23,159 nucleotides of DNA. It comes from a virus. The position numbers and the translations under genes were made by a program. Positions within the stretch are counted from its first letter, which is position 1. The number at the start of each line of letters is the position of its first letter. The notes below the pieces were generated by a model. It saw nothing but the letters and a program-made list of their open reading frames with translations, did no database searches and had not been told where the DNA came from. The stretch spans positions 1-23,159 of the IMG/VR virus record IMGVR_UViG_3300032053_002817; one strand, written 5' to 3'. Positions 15,801-19,915 of the stretch are shown in pieces.

Positions 15801-16139
15801 ACGATTTGCAGCCGCCCATTCAGGATCACTGGTATCCATCGCGTCTGCCATCATCAAGAGCTTCGTGTCAAGATCTGGCTCTTTAGTCGTAAACAAAGAG
15901 TCTACTTCCTCTTGGTTAGTTGGATCAATCAATCCAGCTTCAGCGGCTTTGTCTCTGGTTGCAGTGTTGATCTCGTTTGCAACGGTGCTATTGTAAGAAT
16001 TTGATTTGATATATTCTCCGCGAACATAGTCAGCGTATCCTTTCCTATTCTCGATAGCGTCTCCCGAATTATTTTGCGGCTCCCAATCTTTAAACGAAGT
16101 AAAGTCAGGCGTTTTGAGTAAGTCTTCAAGCTCTGGCAT
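3750..16139 (-). CDS. Giant multidomain polyvalent phage protein, 4129 aa
   Basis: One uninterrupted frame, roughly 450 kDa. In order: a helical N terminus; membrane-active glycine/alanine helices (about 489-523, 629-652, 748-771); a (P)VVAAP linker (836-880); a zincin-like site MHEYLHAF (H1873, E1874, H1877) with a downstream NEFVAHFF glutamate (E1932); a degenerate DEEMRH site (2151-2156); a helical domain with GPK...VTVDLWMRR and IQAILWYPEK (about 2480-2900); a ParB-like domain with HEGRSR (3042-3047); and an LPD38-like C terminus (GIGLLFSPFLRF at 3752). VGT(S/A)FG recurs at 1135, 2024, 2332, 2957 and 3094. Known: phage 'polyvalent' proteins of this architecture are packaged and injected with DNA. 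Inferred: this is an ejected virion protein, possibly processed. It follows the 338-aa gene by 28 bases, in the same transcript as the two smaller putative virion proteins. The start ATG at 16137-16139 has no Shine-Dalgarno site. Confidence 0.88.
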   Translation of the reverse strand: MPELEDLLKTPDFTSFKDWEPQNNSGDAIENRKGYADYVRGEYIKSNSYNSTVANEINTATRDKAAEAGLIDPTNQEEVDSLFTTKEPDLDTKLLMMADAMDTSDPEWAAANRYLTFKSVHKDLDNLAPDLIPSRDRYRQEAEEAALKGFDTAKRIKVLNGELPLARVTNEDGEQEIIAGSMMDSMNLSEAIRSSKTGGVGFSDALNVQSLLSTPLGYKAPLYKVARYNEAAAMIGELVKNDAQTAKVVDSFGTSLAWADENDREIFDAQKPDISAVRRSLNANLKSGHTFSDEEVDKALTQLAYYSANDQNKFKFYEDEDVGRNVRNVGYGTPFVSPALMLNKPLFDKALAAHPEITESQRTALNAQREISAANSFDSYNKILTESTISSDWLNALQSGRASGSKDSDTLQQFVSNPDNFSELTSRVGGIKESILDGFGELLSAVPAIMGADWARDYMVGNIKERQNRREVARMFGREYGMGQDLSETIAPMIVDMAATTLLAMATAPAGGIGGAAYLAAKQGARLTAKGLVKGLVSGAFRQLPNETVEGAASRIAAAGLIKESVKEAGTKGSMAAINGFNSQMAKKVGVTSAMAIPAFNRSAGATYAGVYLQLENNKDITPEERHDRALGAGLAAGAITGLITGAFGAFGHGGLEDAMLKGATRSELKSVMARIANVSDIKDEVFNKVVAAEMKNVFKKYGSNLTKEVGKGFVDEAGEEGLDDFINGFITDAATDQNTPFLKRLEQAGYAALLGGFMGAGVPAIRGAAAPMFKQSSRERQLAVEVDFAKRVSSSLEASGSPLTAQAVYGILSAPRRTRAMAAEAQLKASRPAAPVAAAPVVAAPVVAAPVAAAPVAAAPVVAAPVVAAPVVAAPVVATEAEYKTPDDYDVMHELLKSDVASAGEITDRFGDVLKVTGYDPETREVTYTDEDGNEAATVITQLDLTNNQEAIAKQKPKMPTTIAEVEKMSAALHANTSQESVASAIVTDPNKAPDVGMDIDSIPNETAKKGRKTAARKGVSPVVAQMEQKEASLKEASSAPTGQLELQLSANGAPPVKVPRSRRSIKNQDKTADAEQLGLDPIQEAIMESSNHAGSVDESEAIVEAAVEDTVASVPIIAAGKKPTKASKKSTKVGTSFGQDVSEKPTEKVPEIFDEETFIDDEFTGQEISTLKRLIGYGFPVRLQAKELHGYPKRASYDTGYLEGKSDLIAKKTAEMYKSIALSVQKNWTKVIGSRVTIFDTKLNKKTRTAPTGYVNDNGVGEFDNNPLTMKVLMENNHPVVIPEGFDLSKINPSFRYSKLGSEHILTDIVKVNPATGSGFVSTLTRQDTVLSEEPDYDFITKVSDFENLFNNKTAGEQIISNPLKQSEKITLRDALNTVTNMRTDAMEKLQDQGDETEYRDAVRANAARLRIRSRSRNESATRIADAIKPYSGTLDSTFQETATIAFDMAYRRALRLHAMRLSFDKSSQRVSGEASPSLKPDRVSAAINEFIGLTKPEGVNQKVIVATRLQKTFGSDVNPETNPDLVIANFINNHILTAPTVPPTLRSVGEKVGNMYADQQRRRNLFARRALFQTTSPDKLSKISDQAYDPNQEVSIQHITPDKNLFSPTSQFTKGLLQRTASDAIESIDADPELRTALDKLLRSTLYKGNSAFDISGMTSQDAFSQLASWMASGNHATNPEAIAFQRGLQDGDYENGTALRDALKIMHIASRSVTGSIDQDPDYIAELARNLSSSSGFTVTNRQAREFAKSIGQVATRLFSRSYVRGEQAQFARNLNDADVASLGLKDGDPQSVINAFKVIAATDTDPNKKLLARLLLENQSFIRQVTFSLDEVSLPYAGQFVVMADGTSAVSLNLNGHNGRGLSDALMHEYLHAFVNRVVSAPTELQTEDQRSAIQRLNGILNLVRDTAANNGIDSPMLTDGLVDLNEFVAHFFTSTDFQNLVKTLTPPAKQRGFFARVVDAILDVFGMGKSRQSAYQQAFTDVIDLTRSAIHSAPNAPSGLINKLAVKSSELLANAKSVGTAFGAVTGDGNVLDNEYAAAEAEEAAAKADEDVQVSDLMLDVDPASIAFDPTTDTNKTMIETMKRSMLLVRRLVPKEIALRWDIEISMAEVDLQTGVMSMNPQSVAALLIGRTPAQASLAIKTMVDEEMRHVASFNSLTESEIDTIVKAKKDSDFEEIANEYYGNEANRALGLERLRSEDPEVSGAEKIRLVEERLRMLAQKVQRNTTTEQDYAFWRTNPSTLKILGRYLKNMINLMFGNTININNEVGSFVRGKSVLAMSADEVVAVQRIVTEMRALQSGYRLSPNSMSFDPENPSDVVGMFSNQVGTSFGDLAAQLSEAPFPMSSLLLLHGATKSAVKATNKVVANQLAEMAQKFWGGIVTSNNITPEQMAIITDNCTREVVAALNASGRNAADWYSTAIEVAMSVAAVIHPELSDVNAARAVPAFASAADPVQAANFAMRMALAITSQNINVEQNTRYAEEQFTALKRDGQFDPTISYGSKAAAIKSNLNLANILVAKYGYGEGEMFVRKEFTVKQLTAIASEIRGKKVTVSGANDDKVNGAALFGPKIGQGFLQNLLSVYDPVTVDLWMRRTWGRWTGDVVGDGVTESRLANLIIGAREANVPLPYALEKIKLVPDLNKAGKPIIKKDGSTKLTVEYTAVERLTTDRKFRELCNDTAIKLNAEWERQYKLLGQPISQKLSDDLLSGKITLKQYVATTDKLATKINAEHAALSASKNLPPTTREAWMAKKTKETIAAAKKEKLTDAKREVLLNDLPNKFDALVAKGKTPRITIDAWRAQEFAKAGRDTFLTKDQMKEVKPSWANAASVIKARLNPIDAPSDQDRRVITKIVNNSRLQLKALGYETTNADIQAILWYPEKDLWAKLTGKEESNLKLSYDEEFINIATQRGFGDEARAIAESIRTNRTPRNSGGDDELATGNATGQTNVSVGTSFGDIKWDSTGVGGTPNQADIDYFGFVKTMSPADFRSLVPEGNFDEKTIPFIKNQIAEGNAIAPPFLSAIWNERSKVWEVSDHEGRSRTDAASELGAAAIPVHILPKGSLRARSITEEMRAAPFVPQNGGDSIKVGTSFGDVSQLPARFDADKMDFSNFVQALEMPMLEVGTYRSPKTILDRLFKGELDPRITTLKNHRDFFKSAAANLVKNYKTKLDGIIEKDFGSLKNAPLDDIAAAIGSTRGTVLDKAIVDQIEDTYQTALETIDIDTTLNAKQKTAARKIAIDDKAQAIDAERTAQADAIRAARNAALESLAKQSPDLARHIVQLRTLTDEVSNRVTSLYGFKPELAATFDSQLGIYLTRSYKMFHEVGFAETVRSDPSYEPQRQAAMDFFGEKFVEYETARRVKAGETESDAENNARIDLANKAANGRSISENALEEFISHYEKKGISPLAGSSMSESFRILLKNIKQKKDIPEELRGILGEYGSESGVDNLLRSFVTVSSMAANQSFLQHVKTIGVDGGWLMTRAELDAKLTADYDTYKNYTTIRHAKDASAYDPLGDLFGPPELVEGLNKVFSSESRNQNMDTAQESVAKTLSLFAKLTGGAMAAKTLGSLGFYIRNIASNILFFGPSQGFVNFGSMIGTARKEIWSTLSDPNQIDTYHSELISLGVIGNEIKATVMADLLRGTTTIQSVESQLDKLIKVAHSGTKPLTWLTEKAQLLAQSADAFYKIAYYENELKVLTSARTAGGGKYGTMSDYELKREAASKVLMTAQSASQAPPIVKEISKSGIGLLFSPFLRFKAEVPRIVLNTYKLAIDEMRSDNSVIKARGQKRFAGMTFVVGGVSMIVPAVLRAITGIGDDEDEALRASLPSYLRNHTFFYRRRSDGKLQSWDLTFLNPFSLVSDPALRSMEHLVRGDLAKAAASLVETAIFDQYLDDQIFSSAIQSLRDNRDPATDKPIYESKIDSTGTVLVKSMSHVFRQAYMPSVMNRAIKSYQAVGSDYTDFDSSPIGILMQEVYPVKRHDIELDKQLRRYLSESRDVYNRINERKNVLFSERPIDEASIREIVTSEVEDKAAMNEEIYRKLRGYEGLGLPTQEIYSIMTGKNMGYGKDRSRLLFNKMMDRPVLTPDFQARLADPTNEQGMERIKIANDELKKYSRYILIEP
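6861..7271 (-). other. Giant protein segment E (residues 2957-3093): ParB-like domain
   Basis: This 137-residue unit is bounded on both sides by VGTSFGD. It contains a strand/helix lead-in (QADIDYFGFVKTMSPADF), APPFLSAIWNERSKVWEVSDHEGRSRTDAASELG and a final strand AIPVHIL. This follows the ParB/sulfiredoxin pattern in which G/D-HxR (here HEGRSR, 3042-3047) begins a helix, followed by 'G...vPv.i'. ParB-like domains occur in polyvalent proteins. Its small size and clean boundaries make it the best test case for processing. Confidence 0.6.
7272..9146 (-). other. Giant protein segment D (residues 2332-2956): helical polyvalent-type domain
   Basis: This 625-residue helical segment contains GPKIGQGFLQNLL...PVTVDLWMRRTW (about 2574-2604) and ADIQAILWYPEKDLW (about 2876). 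Pairs of such motifs recur in a domain of unknown function seen in phage proteins; I recall it as DUF7178-like but cannot verify that here. A lysine-rich helical insert lies between them (about 2700-2830). No catalytic residues could be assigned. Confidence 0.45.
9147..10070 (-). other. Giant protein segment C (residues 2024-2331): degenerate zincin-like
   Basis: This 308-residue segment holds TMVDEEMRHVASFNSL, where EExxH (E2152 to H2156) replaces HExxH at the start of a helix. EEIANEYYG follows at a distance compatible with a third-ligand glutamate. The preceding ISMAEVDLQTGVMSMNP resembles a zincin edge strand. It may be an inactive or altered relative of the domain in segment B. This reading is tentative. 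Confidence 0.4.
10071..12737 (-). other. Giant protein segment B (residues 1135-2023): zincin-like domain
   Basis: Near the end of this 889-residue segment, ALMHEYLHAFVNRV places H1873, E1874 and H1877 in an HExxH arrangement. LNEFVAHFF 55 residues later offers E1932 or H1936 as third zinc ligand. The preceding strand AGQFVVMADGTSAVSLNL fits the edge strand before the active helix in zincins. Family knowledge: HExxH zincins are frequent in phage polyvalent proteins. The rest of the segment is mostly helical and unassigned. Likely an active peptidase; its target may be the host or the protein itself. Confidence 0.7.
12738..16139 (-). other. Giant protein segment A (residues 1-1134): membrane-active N terminus
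   Basis: This is the part before the first VGTSFG. About 480 helical residues precede glycine/alanine-rich hydrophobic stretches at roughly 489-523, 629-652 and 748-771 (for example GAGLAAGAITGLITGAFGAF). Between them is FVDEAGEEGLDDFINGF, a pattern common between membrane helices of phage ejection proteins. A VVAAP linker follows, then about 250 charged, probably disordered residues. Penetration of the host inner membrane during DNA ejection is inferred from the hydrophobic pattern only. Confidence 0.6.
13501..13635 (-). repeat. Nine 15-bp tandem units encoding VVAAP/VAAAP
   Basis: Nine consecutive 15-bp units of GCAGCC(A/G)CAACAGG(C/T) fill 13501-13635 exactly; the first begins GTAGCC. Read on the minus strand they give proline-alanine-valine pentapeptides at residues 836-880. 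Only two unit variants exist (ACA..C giving PVVAA, GCA..T giving PVAAA), so the array is young or homogenised. It likely forms an extended, protease-resistant linker after the membrane-active domain. Confidence 0.9.
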
Positions 16140-16167
16140 AGCAGAAACAGTTTAGTTGTTAGTGGTG

Positions 16168-17184
16168 TTATTTAAATTTATCCGCGATTCCCGATGTTGG
16201 TATTCCTACCAGTCTTCTAATTGCTCCAGTTGTGGAGCGGTAAGCGTTACGGTACAGTTGTTCCGATGTATATTTTGATAGATCAGCATCTTCAATCATA
16301 GGATTTTGTGTTCGGATGATCTCTTCTAACTGAACTTTATCTTCTGGCTTAAACGTAAATGGAGCGGCTTGTGGCATTCCGTTCTTAGGAACAGGAGCGT
16401 TCGACGATCCGTCTTTGAGAGAACCGATTGAGAAACCTTCATCTTCTTTTGCTGCAGCCATTTGATCTAACTGTGCGAGATTCCGATTAAGAAATGCGAG
16501 TTGTCCCGTCATCTGTTGTGTTCTGAGTTTCTCTTGCTCTTCCCGTAGACTCAGATCGCTCTTGTACTTAGCACTAGATCTAGCAGATTCCTCTTGCTGC
16601 TGGTTGATAGCGGTGGCAGCGTCGTAGTACTGTCTGCCAGTACCTTCAGAGACATCGCCGCCGAATACGCCTTTAACGGCTTCAGGCAGTCCTTGTGTTG
16701 CGAGCGCGTAACCCAATGCCGTCTTCTGTTTCTCCGTCTCGTCTTTGTTCCTAAGCGTATCTTCAGCAGAAGAAACGAGATTGACGAGACTCTTGTTGCG
16801 AGTGAGGCGACCAGAGTTCTCCATCTTATACTGACCCACAGCTGAAAGTTTTTCAAAGCTGTTCTTACTTGGATCGTTAACGATTCCAGTAATTATTTGA
16901 AGATCGTTTGGCAACGTCTCTAACGCTTCACGCTGCGCTTTGGCTTCGTCGGCGGCATTCATCAATTCAAGCTGTTGACGCTTAAACAAAATTTGCTGGG
17001 ACTGCGCCTTGAGCATATCCTCTTGAGTCTTGATTTGAGATTGGACGTAAGGGTCTACTTCCGCAGTGTACTTGCTCGTCAAGTAACTGGCAGCACCAGT
17101 GGTCAGACCTCTACTTGCCGCCACATCTGAAAAGAAATTGCCCTTCATCGGAGCAATAGAAGAATCGTAGGAGAACTCAGGCAT
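16168..17184 (-). CDS. Putative virion-associated helical protein, 338 aa
   Basis: No sequence family was recognised. The protein is dominated by helix and coiled coil, rich in Gln, Glu and Lys: QSQIKTQEDMLKAQSQQILFKRQQLELMNAADEAKAQREALE (about 48-90) and INQQQEESARSSAKYKSDLSLREEQEKLRTQQMTGQLAFLNRNLAQLDQMAAAKE (about 193-247). The C terminus ends NAYRSTTGAIRRLVGIPTSGIADKFK. It starts 8 bases inside the end of the preceding 214-aa gene and lies 28 bases before the giant gene. Position between TerL and a giant ejection-type protein suggests an internal virion or ejection protein, as T7 gp15 sits before gp16; this is inference by order and composition only. Confidence 0.75.
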   Translation of the reverse strand: MPEFSYDSSIAPMKGNFFSDVAASRGLTTGAASYLTSKYTAEVDPYVQSQIKTQEDMLKAQSQQILFKRQQLELMNAADEAKAQREALETLPNDLQIITGIVNDPSKNSFEKLSAVGQYKMENSGRLTRNKSLVNLVSSAEDTLRNKDETEKQKTALGYALATQGLPEAVKGVFGGDVSEGTGRQYYDAATAINQQQEESARSSAKYKSDLSLREEQEKLRTQQMTGQLAFLNRNLAQLDQMAAAKEDEGFSIGSLKDGSSNAPVPKNGMPQAAPFTFKPEDKVQLEEIIRTQNPMIEDADLSKYTSEQLYRNAYRSTTGAIRRLVGIPTSGIADKFK

Positions 17185-17821
17185 TGGGGAGGTTAGTGTA
17201 CTTAGTGGAGTCGAACTTACCTAAATCAAGATCTTTATTCTGTTGATCAAGTATTCTATTTAAGGTGTCGCGCTGTTTCTTTTTAAAATCAGCATCAGCT
17301 GCTGCTTCGGTCACAGCCGCTTGTTTGCTTTGTTCCCTAAGTTCAATGAATGATTGGCTCTTAATCGAAGGCTCACCGCTTACTTTTGCAGCGGCTCCCA
17401 TAGCTCCAAACTGATTTGCCGCCTGTGTAAGGCCCATCCTTCCAAGCTTACGAGCCATACGAAAAGCTTTTCCCGATTCAGATTCAAGACTGCGCGGAGG
17501 CGCACTCAACAGACTAGTCGCTCCCGTAGGCGAATTCTGCATCTTATCGTAACGATCTAGTAAACGGGTTACGGGTTGGGTTCCGATTGGAGCTGGCTTA
17601 TCTTCAACGCCACTGTATCGGTTAAATTTATTTCTAACTTGATTCTCACTTAATCCAATGCCCGCTCCTTCTGCTGCCAACTCTTTTGCAGTTTCTTGTG
17701 GAGTCATAAATGACACATCGTGATTTGTCGTTGCAAATAATTTAATCTTTGCGTCCAGATCTTTCCGCTTTTGCAGTTCAGCATTATCTTTTGGAGCTAC
17801 GTAAGTCGAAGGAAGTGCCAT
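17177..17821 (-). CDS. Putative virion-associated small protein, 214 aa
   Basis: No family was recognised. The N-terminal third is helical (DNAELQKRKDLDAKIKLF), with SENQVRNKFNRYSG near residue 78. The middle is Ala/Gly-rich (GKAFRMARKLGRMGLTQAANQFGAMGAAAKVSG, about 116-148). The C terminus is coiled coil (AVTEAAADADFKKKQRDTLNRILDQQNKDLDLG). The Gly/Ala helix resembles the membrane-seeking segments of small ejection proteins such as T7 gp14 in size and place, without recognisable homology. A consensus-like promoter ends six bases before its ATG, so its mRNA may be leaderless. It overlaps the 338-aa gene by 8 bases. Confidence 0.75.
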   Translation of the reverse strand: MALPSTYVAPKDNAELQKRKDLDAKIKLFATTNHDVSFMTPQETAKELAAEGAGIGLSENQVRNKFNRYSGVEDKPAPIGTQPVTRLLDRYDKMQNSPTGATSLLSAPPRSLESESGKAFRMARKLGRMGLTQAANQFGAMGAAAKVSGEPSIKSQSFIELREQSKQAAVTEAAADADFKKKQRDTLNRILDQQNKDLDLGKFDSTKYTNLPNA

Positions 17822-17827
17822 TCGCAG

Positions 17828-17856
17828 AATTTACTGCAACAACCTTACTTTGTCAA
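17828..17856 (-). promoter_or_regulatory. Sigma70-like promoter TTGACA-17-TAAATT
   Basis: On the minus strand, TTGACA (17851-17856) is followed after exactly 17 bases by TAAATT (17828-17833). The -35 box is perfect and the -10 box matches 4 of 6. Only six bases separate the -10 box from the ATG at 17821, so transcription would start at or next to the start codon. This would drive the 214-aa, 338-aa and giant genes. Confidence 0.55.
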
Positions 17857-17879
17857 TACTGTATCGTTTTGTTGGAAAT

Positions 17880-18034
17880 GTATTTACATTGTGAGTAACC
17901 TTTAAATTTTCCCTTTAATATAAACTTTATTATTAACTGGAGTTACATTGATTCTCAAGAAGCAATGTAACTCCGACTAACGTAGGAGTTTATAATAGGG
18001 GTATGAAATGCCAGTTTACTCACATTGTAAATAC
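17880..18034. repeat. 155-bp concentric imperfect dyad between TerL and the virion genes
   Basis: The outer arms 17880-17899 and 18014-18034 are inverted copies with one mismatch and one inserted base (core TTTACA(A/T)TGTGAGTAA). The inner arms 17939-17950 and 17963-17974 are perfect. Both pairs share one centre near 17957. The 39-base stretches between inner and outer arms have equal length and match at 18 positions, including TATAAACT in register. The region is AT-rich and noncoding. Candidate roles are a tandem operator, a replication origin or a terminase recognition site; the sequence does not decide. Confidence 0.75.
17939..17974. repeat. Perfect 12-bp hairpin at the centre of the dyad
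   Basis: GGAGTTACATTG pairs with CAATGTAACTCC. Inside, after one A-G mismatch, TTC/GAA pairs again, leaving a TCAA loop. An alternative, mutually exclusive hairpin can form between AACTCC (17969-17974) and GGAGTT (17985-17990). No U-tract follows on either strand, so it is not a standard terminator. Confidence 0.8.
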
Positions 18035-18037
18035 ACC

Positions 18038-18063
18038 ATCTTGCAAATAGCGAATTGCAAGAT
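18038..18063 (-). terminator. Hairpin at the TerL stop codon
   Basis: A perfect 9-bp inverted repeat ATCTTGCAA / TTGCAAGAT (18038-18046 and 18055-18063) with an 8-base loop directly abuts, and shares one base with, the TerL stop codon. No run of U follows in the direction of TerL transcription. It may be a weak or factor-dependent terminator, or an mRNA 3'-end stabiliser. Confidence 0.4.
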
Positions 18064-19835
18064 TAGTCGTAGATAACGGATTCGTCGTTTGCCAAAGCGT
18101 TGCGGAGCGAAGCAATAGTCGGACGCTGCATCCTGCTTCCGTTATCTTTTTTCTCGAAAGGCTCCACGGCAACCATGCCATGACGCTGTCGCGCTAAGTC
18201 GAGACAGAGGAACGCGGCATCCGCTAAGTCGGGAGATCTTCCAAACTTCGATTTGAATTCGATTTTCGATTCGATTTTGACGCGCAGCGACGTTCCTTTG
18301 ACCAGCTCATAGTTTCTAGCACAGATCTCTTTGGCAAGATCGACATTGATTCCAAACAACTGCTTCGTTCTGATAAGTTCCTTACCGACGAACCAGAGTT
18401 CGGATACACGATTTATGTACAGCTCCTCTCCCGTAAGCTGGCTGTTGGCACTCACACGCCTGTCAGACGCTCTGCCGCCGAAGCCGACCCGCAAGAAGGC
18501 GGGTGACCACTCTCCCGCCAGAACGTCGCAGAAGGGCGCACCTGCTCCCGTACTGTCCACCGCGATGTTATCGGGCAGAATGCCGCGCTTGAGGCAGTGT
18601 TCTTTGATTTGTTGTACAATCTGATACGTTCTTGGAATAGCCTTATTCCTAGCGTCATCGTTCAAGTGGATGGCTTCGCCCAATTCCGTGACAAAATGCC
18701 CGTCCTTATTGTATCCGACAAGTCCTGTATAAAGAATCGTTCGGTCACCACCGTTGGTGAACGCAGGATCGATCCCAGCAATCGGAGTCGGTCTTCCCTG
18801 CCACTCAACTTTGTGAAATGCCTGACTGCGCGACAACTCCGCTTCGGAGTAAATCCCTTCTGTCTCTTCCGAATCGAAGAAAACGGCGCGAACCATCCGC
18901 ATATATCCACGCGATGTCTCTCCCAATAAGGCTCTGTCTTCCGCCAGCTTCTCTTCTGTAGGAAGCCAAGAGTACAGTGTTTTACCAGCCAGAATGTTCG
19001 GAGAACGCTCGCCGTCCAATCGAATGTATTTGCCTCCCCATTTCGTTTCCCACTCATCATCTACTTGGACATCGATGCCGTCCCAACCTCTTTTCGGTTC
19101 TGACCATACTCCAAATGCGTCGAATCGACTATTCGGATTGGACATCCCGATCATCTGGAACTCTGGATTCTTAGACAAGTTAGATAGTCCTGCATTCAGA
19201 ATGGCTTCGCTTAGTTCAGAAAGCTCGTCTCCAATAAGTATGACCCGCTTCTGCTTGATACCAATGAACTTGCCGATGGCTTCGCGTGTCTTACTCCGCT
19301 CCGCTGCAATCAACGAAAGACCAGCCTTCTCGATCAAGTCACCGTTCTCATTGATGTAAGCGACGTTACCAATGGAATCCCGAATCCTGATGGGTGCGTC
19401 CTCAAGCACCGTCAGCAAGCTGATCACGGAACCCCATATCCGTTTACGCGCTTCGCGTAGCGTTGTGGACGTTAAGAGCACCAGAGTGTCACGCGGTTGT
19501 GCTAAGAAGTTCACAATGCCCCAAGCAGCCATCGTATGCGATTTTCCGCTGGATGCCGATCCTCCGATGGCGAGATACTTATTCCGTATCGCTGCTTTAA
19601 TCATCCGATCTGCCCACGGATGACGAACCATCAGCTGTTCTGCCATGTCAGGGCGATTCCAAAGCTCGTCACAGATGCGCCAGAAATAATATTCTTTAGC
19701 AATAGGCTTTGTATGGTTCGCGAAACCGTACAGCAACGCCGTGATTAAACTCGTCGGTCTGATCTCCAGACCTCCGACATCCATCTTTTTTGTTGTAGGA
19801 TTGATTCTAGGTTCCAGAACATTTTTTGTTTGCAT
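18063..19835 (-). CDS. terL: Terminase large subunit (packaging ATPase-nuclease)
   Basis: 590 residues, normal for TerL. The ATPase domain has Walker A GGSASSGKS (91-99), Walker B VILIGDE with catalytic D203-E204, and a coupling-type motif MSNPNS near 231. The C-terminal RNase H-fold nuclease has D356 in IAGIDPAF, D427 in IAVDSTGAG, and D536/D539 in SPDLADA, together the metal-binding acidic set. It cuts concatemeric DNA and powers its translocation into the prohead through the portal. The start ATG at 19833-19835 leads MQTKNVLEPR and has no Shine-Dalgarno site. A TATAAT box lies about 50 bases upstream. Unusually, the next genes are putative ejection proteins instead of portal, and the terminase-small-like gene is divergent. 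Confidence 0.95.
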   Translation of the reverse strand: MQTKNVLEPRINPTTKKMDVGGLEIRPTSLITALLYGFANHTKPIAKEYYFWRICDELWNRPDMAEQLMVRHPWADRMIKAAIRNKYLAIGGSASSGKSHTMAAWGIVNFLAQPRDTLVLLTSTTLREARKRIWGSVISLLTVLEDAPIRIRDSIGNVAYINENGDLIEKAGLSLIAAERSKTREAIGKFIGIKQKRVILIGDELSELSEAILNAGLSNLSKNPEFQMIGMSNPNSRFDAFGVWSEPKRGWDGIDVQVDDEWETKWGGKYIRLDGERSPNILAGKTLYSWLPTEEKLAEDRALLGETSRGYMRMVRAVFFDSEETEGIYSEAELSRSQAFHKVEWQGRPTPIAGIDPAFTNGGDRTILYTGLVGYNKDGHFVTELGEAIHLNDDARNKAIPRTYQIVQQIKEHCLKRGILPDNIAVDSTGAGAPFCDVLAGEWSPAFLRVGFGGRASDRRVSANSQLTGEELYINRVSELWFVGKELIRTKQLFGINVDLAKEICARNYELVKGTSLRVKIESKIEFKSKFGRSPDLADAAFLCLDLARQRHGMVAVEPFEKKDNGSRMQRPTIASLRNALANDESVIYD

Positions 19836-19866
19836 CAGATTATTTTCAATTATTTGATTATTTTTC

Positions 19867-19915
19867 TTGTAAAGAATTACATTGTAATTATATCTGATCC
19901 CATCTTGAGCAGCAA
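19867..19915. promoter_or_regulatory. Divergent promoter region with AATTACA-T-TGTAATT operator
   Basis: For the minus strand, TTGCTG (19910-19915), 17 bases, then a perfect TATAAT (19887-19892) would start transcription of terL near 19880. A perfect 7+1+7 palindrome AATTACATTGTAATT at 19875-19889 covers that start and overlaps the -10 box, the classic place for a repressor. On the plus strand TTGTAA (19867-19872), 16 bases, TATATC (19889-19894) is a weaker candidate for the rightward genes. The half-site TTACATTG is shared with the 17.9-kb dyad. Confidence 0.55.

Noticed and set aside
19830-19904. ATG 19830 as start of the TerS-like gene
   Set aside because: It would add 25 mostly hydrophobic residues encoded by the AT-rich promoter/operator region and overlap the terL start; TTG 19905 is preferred but unproven.
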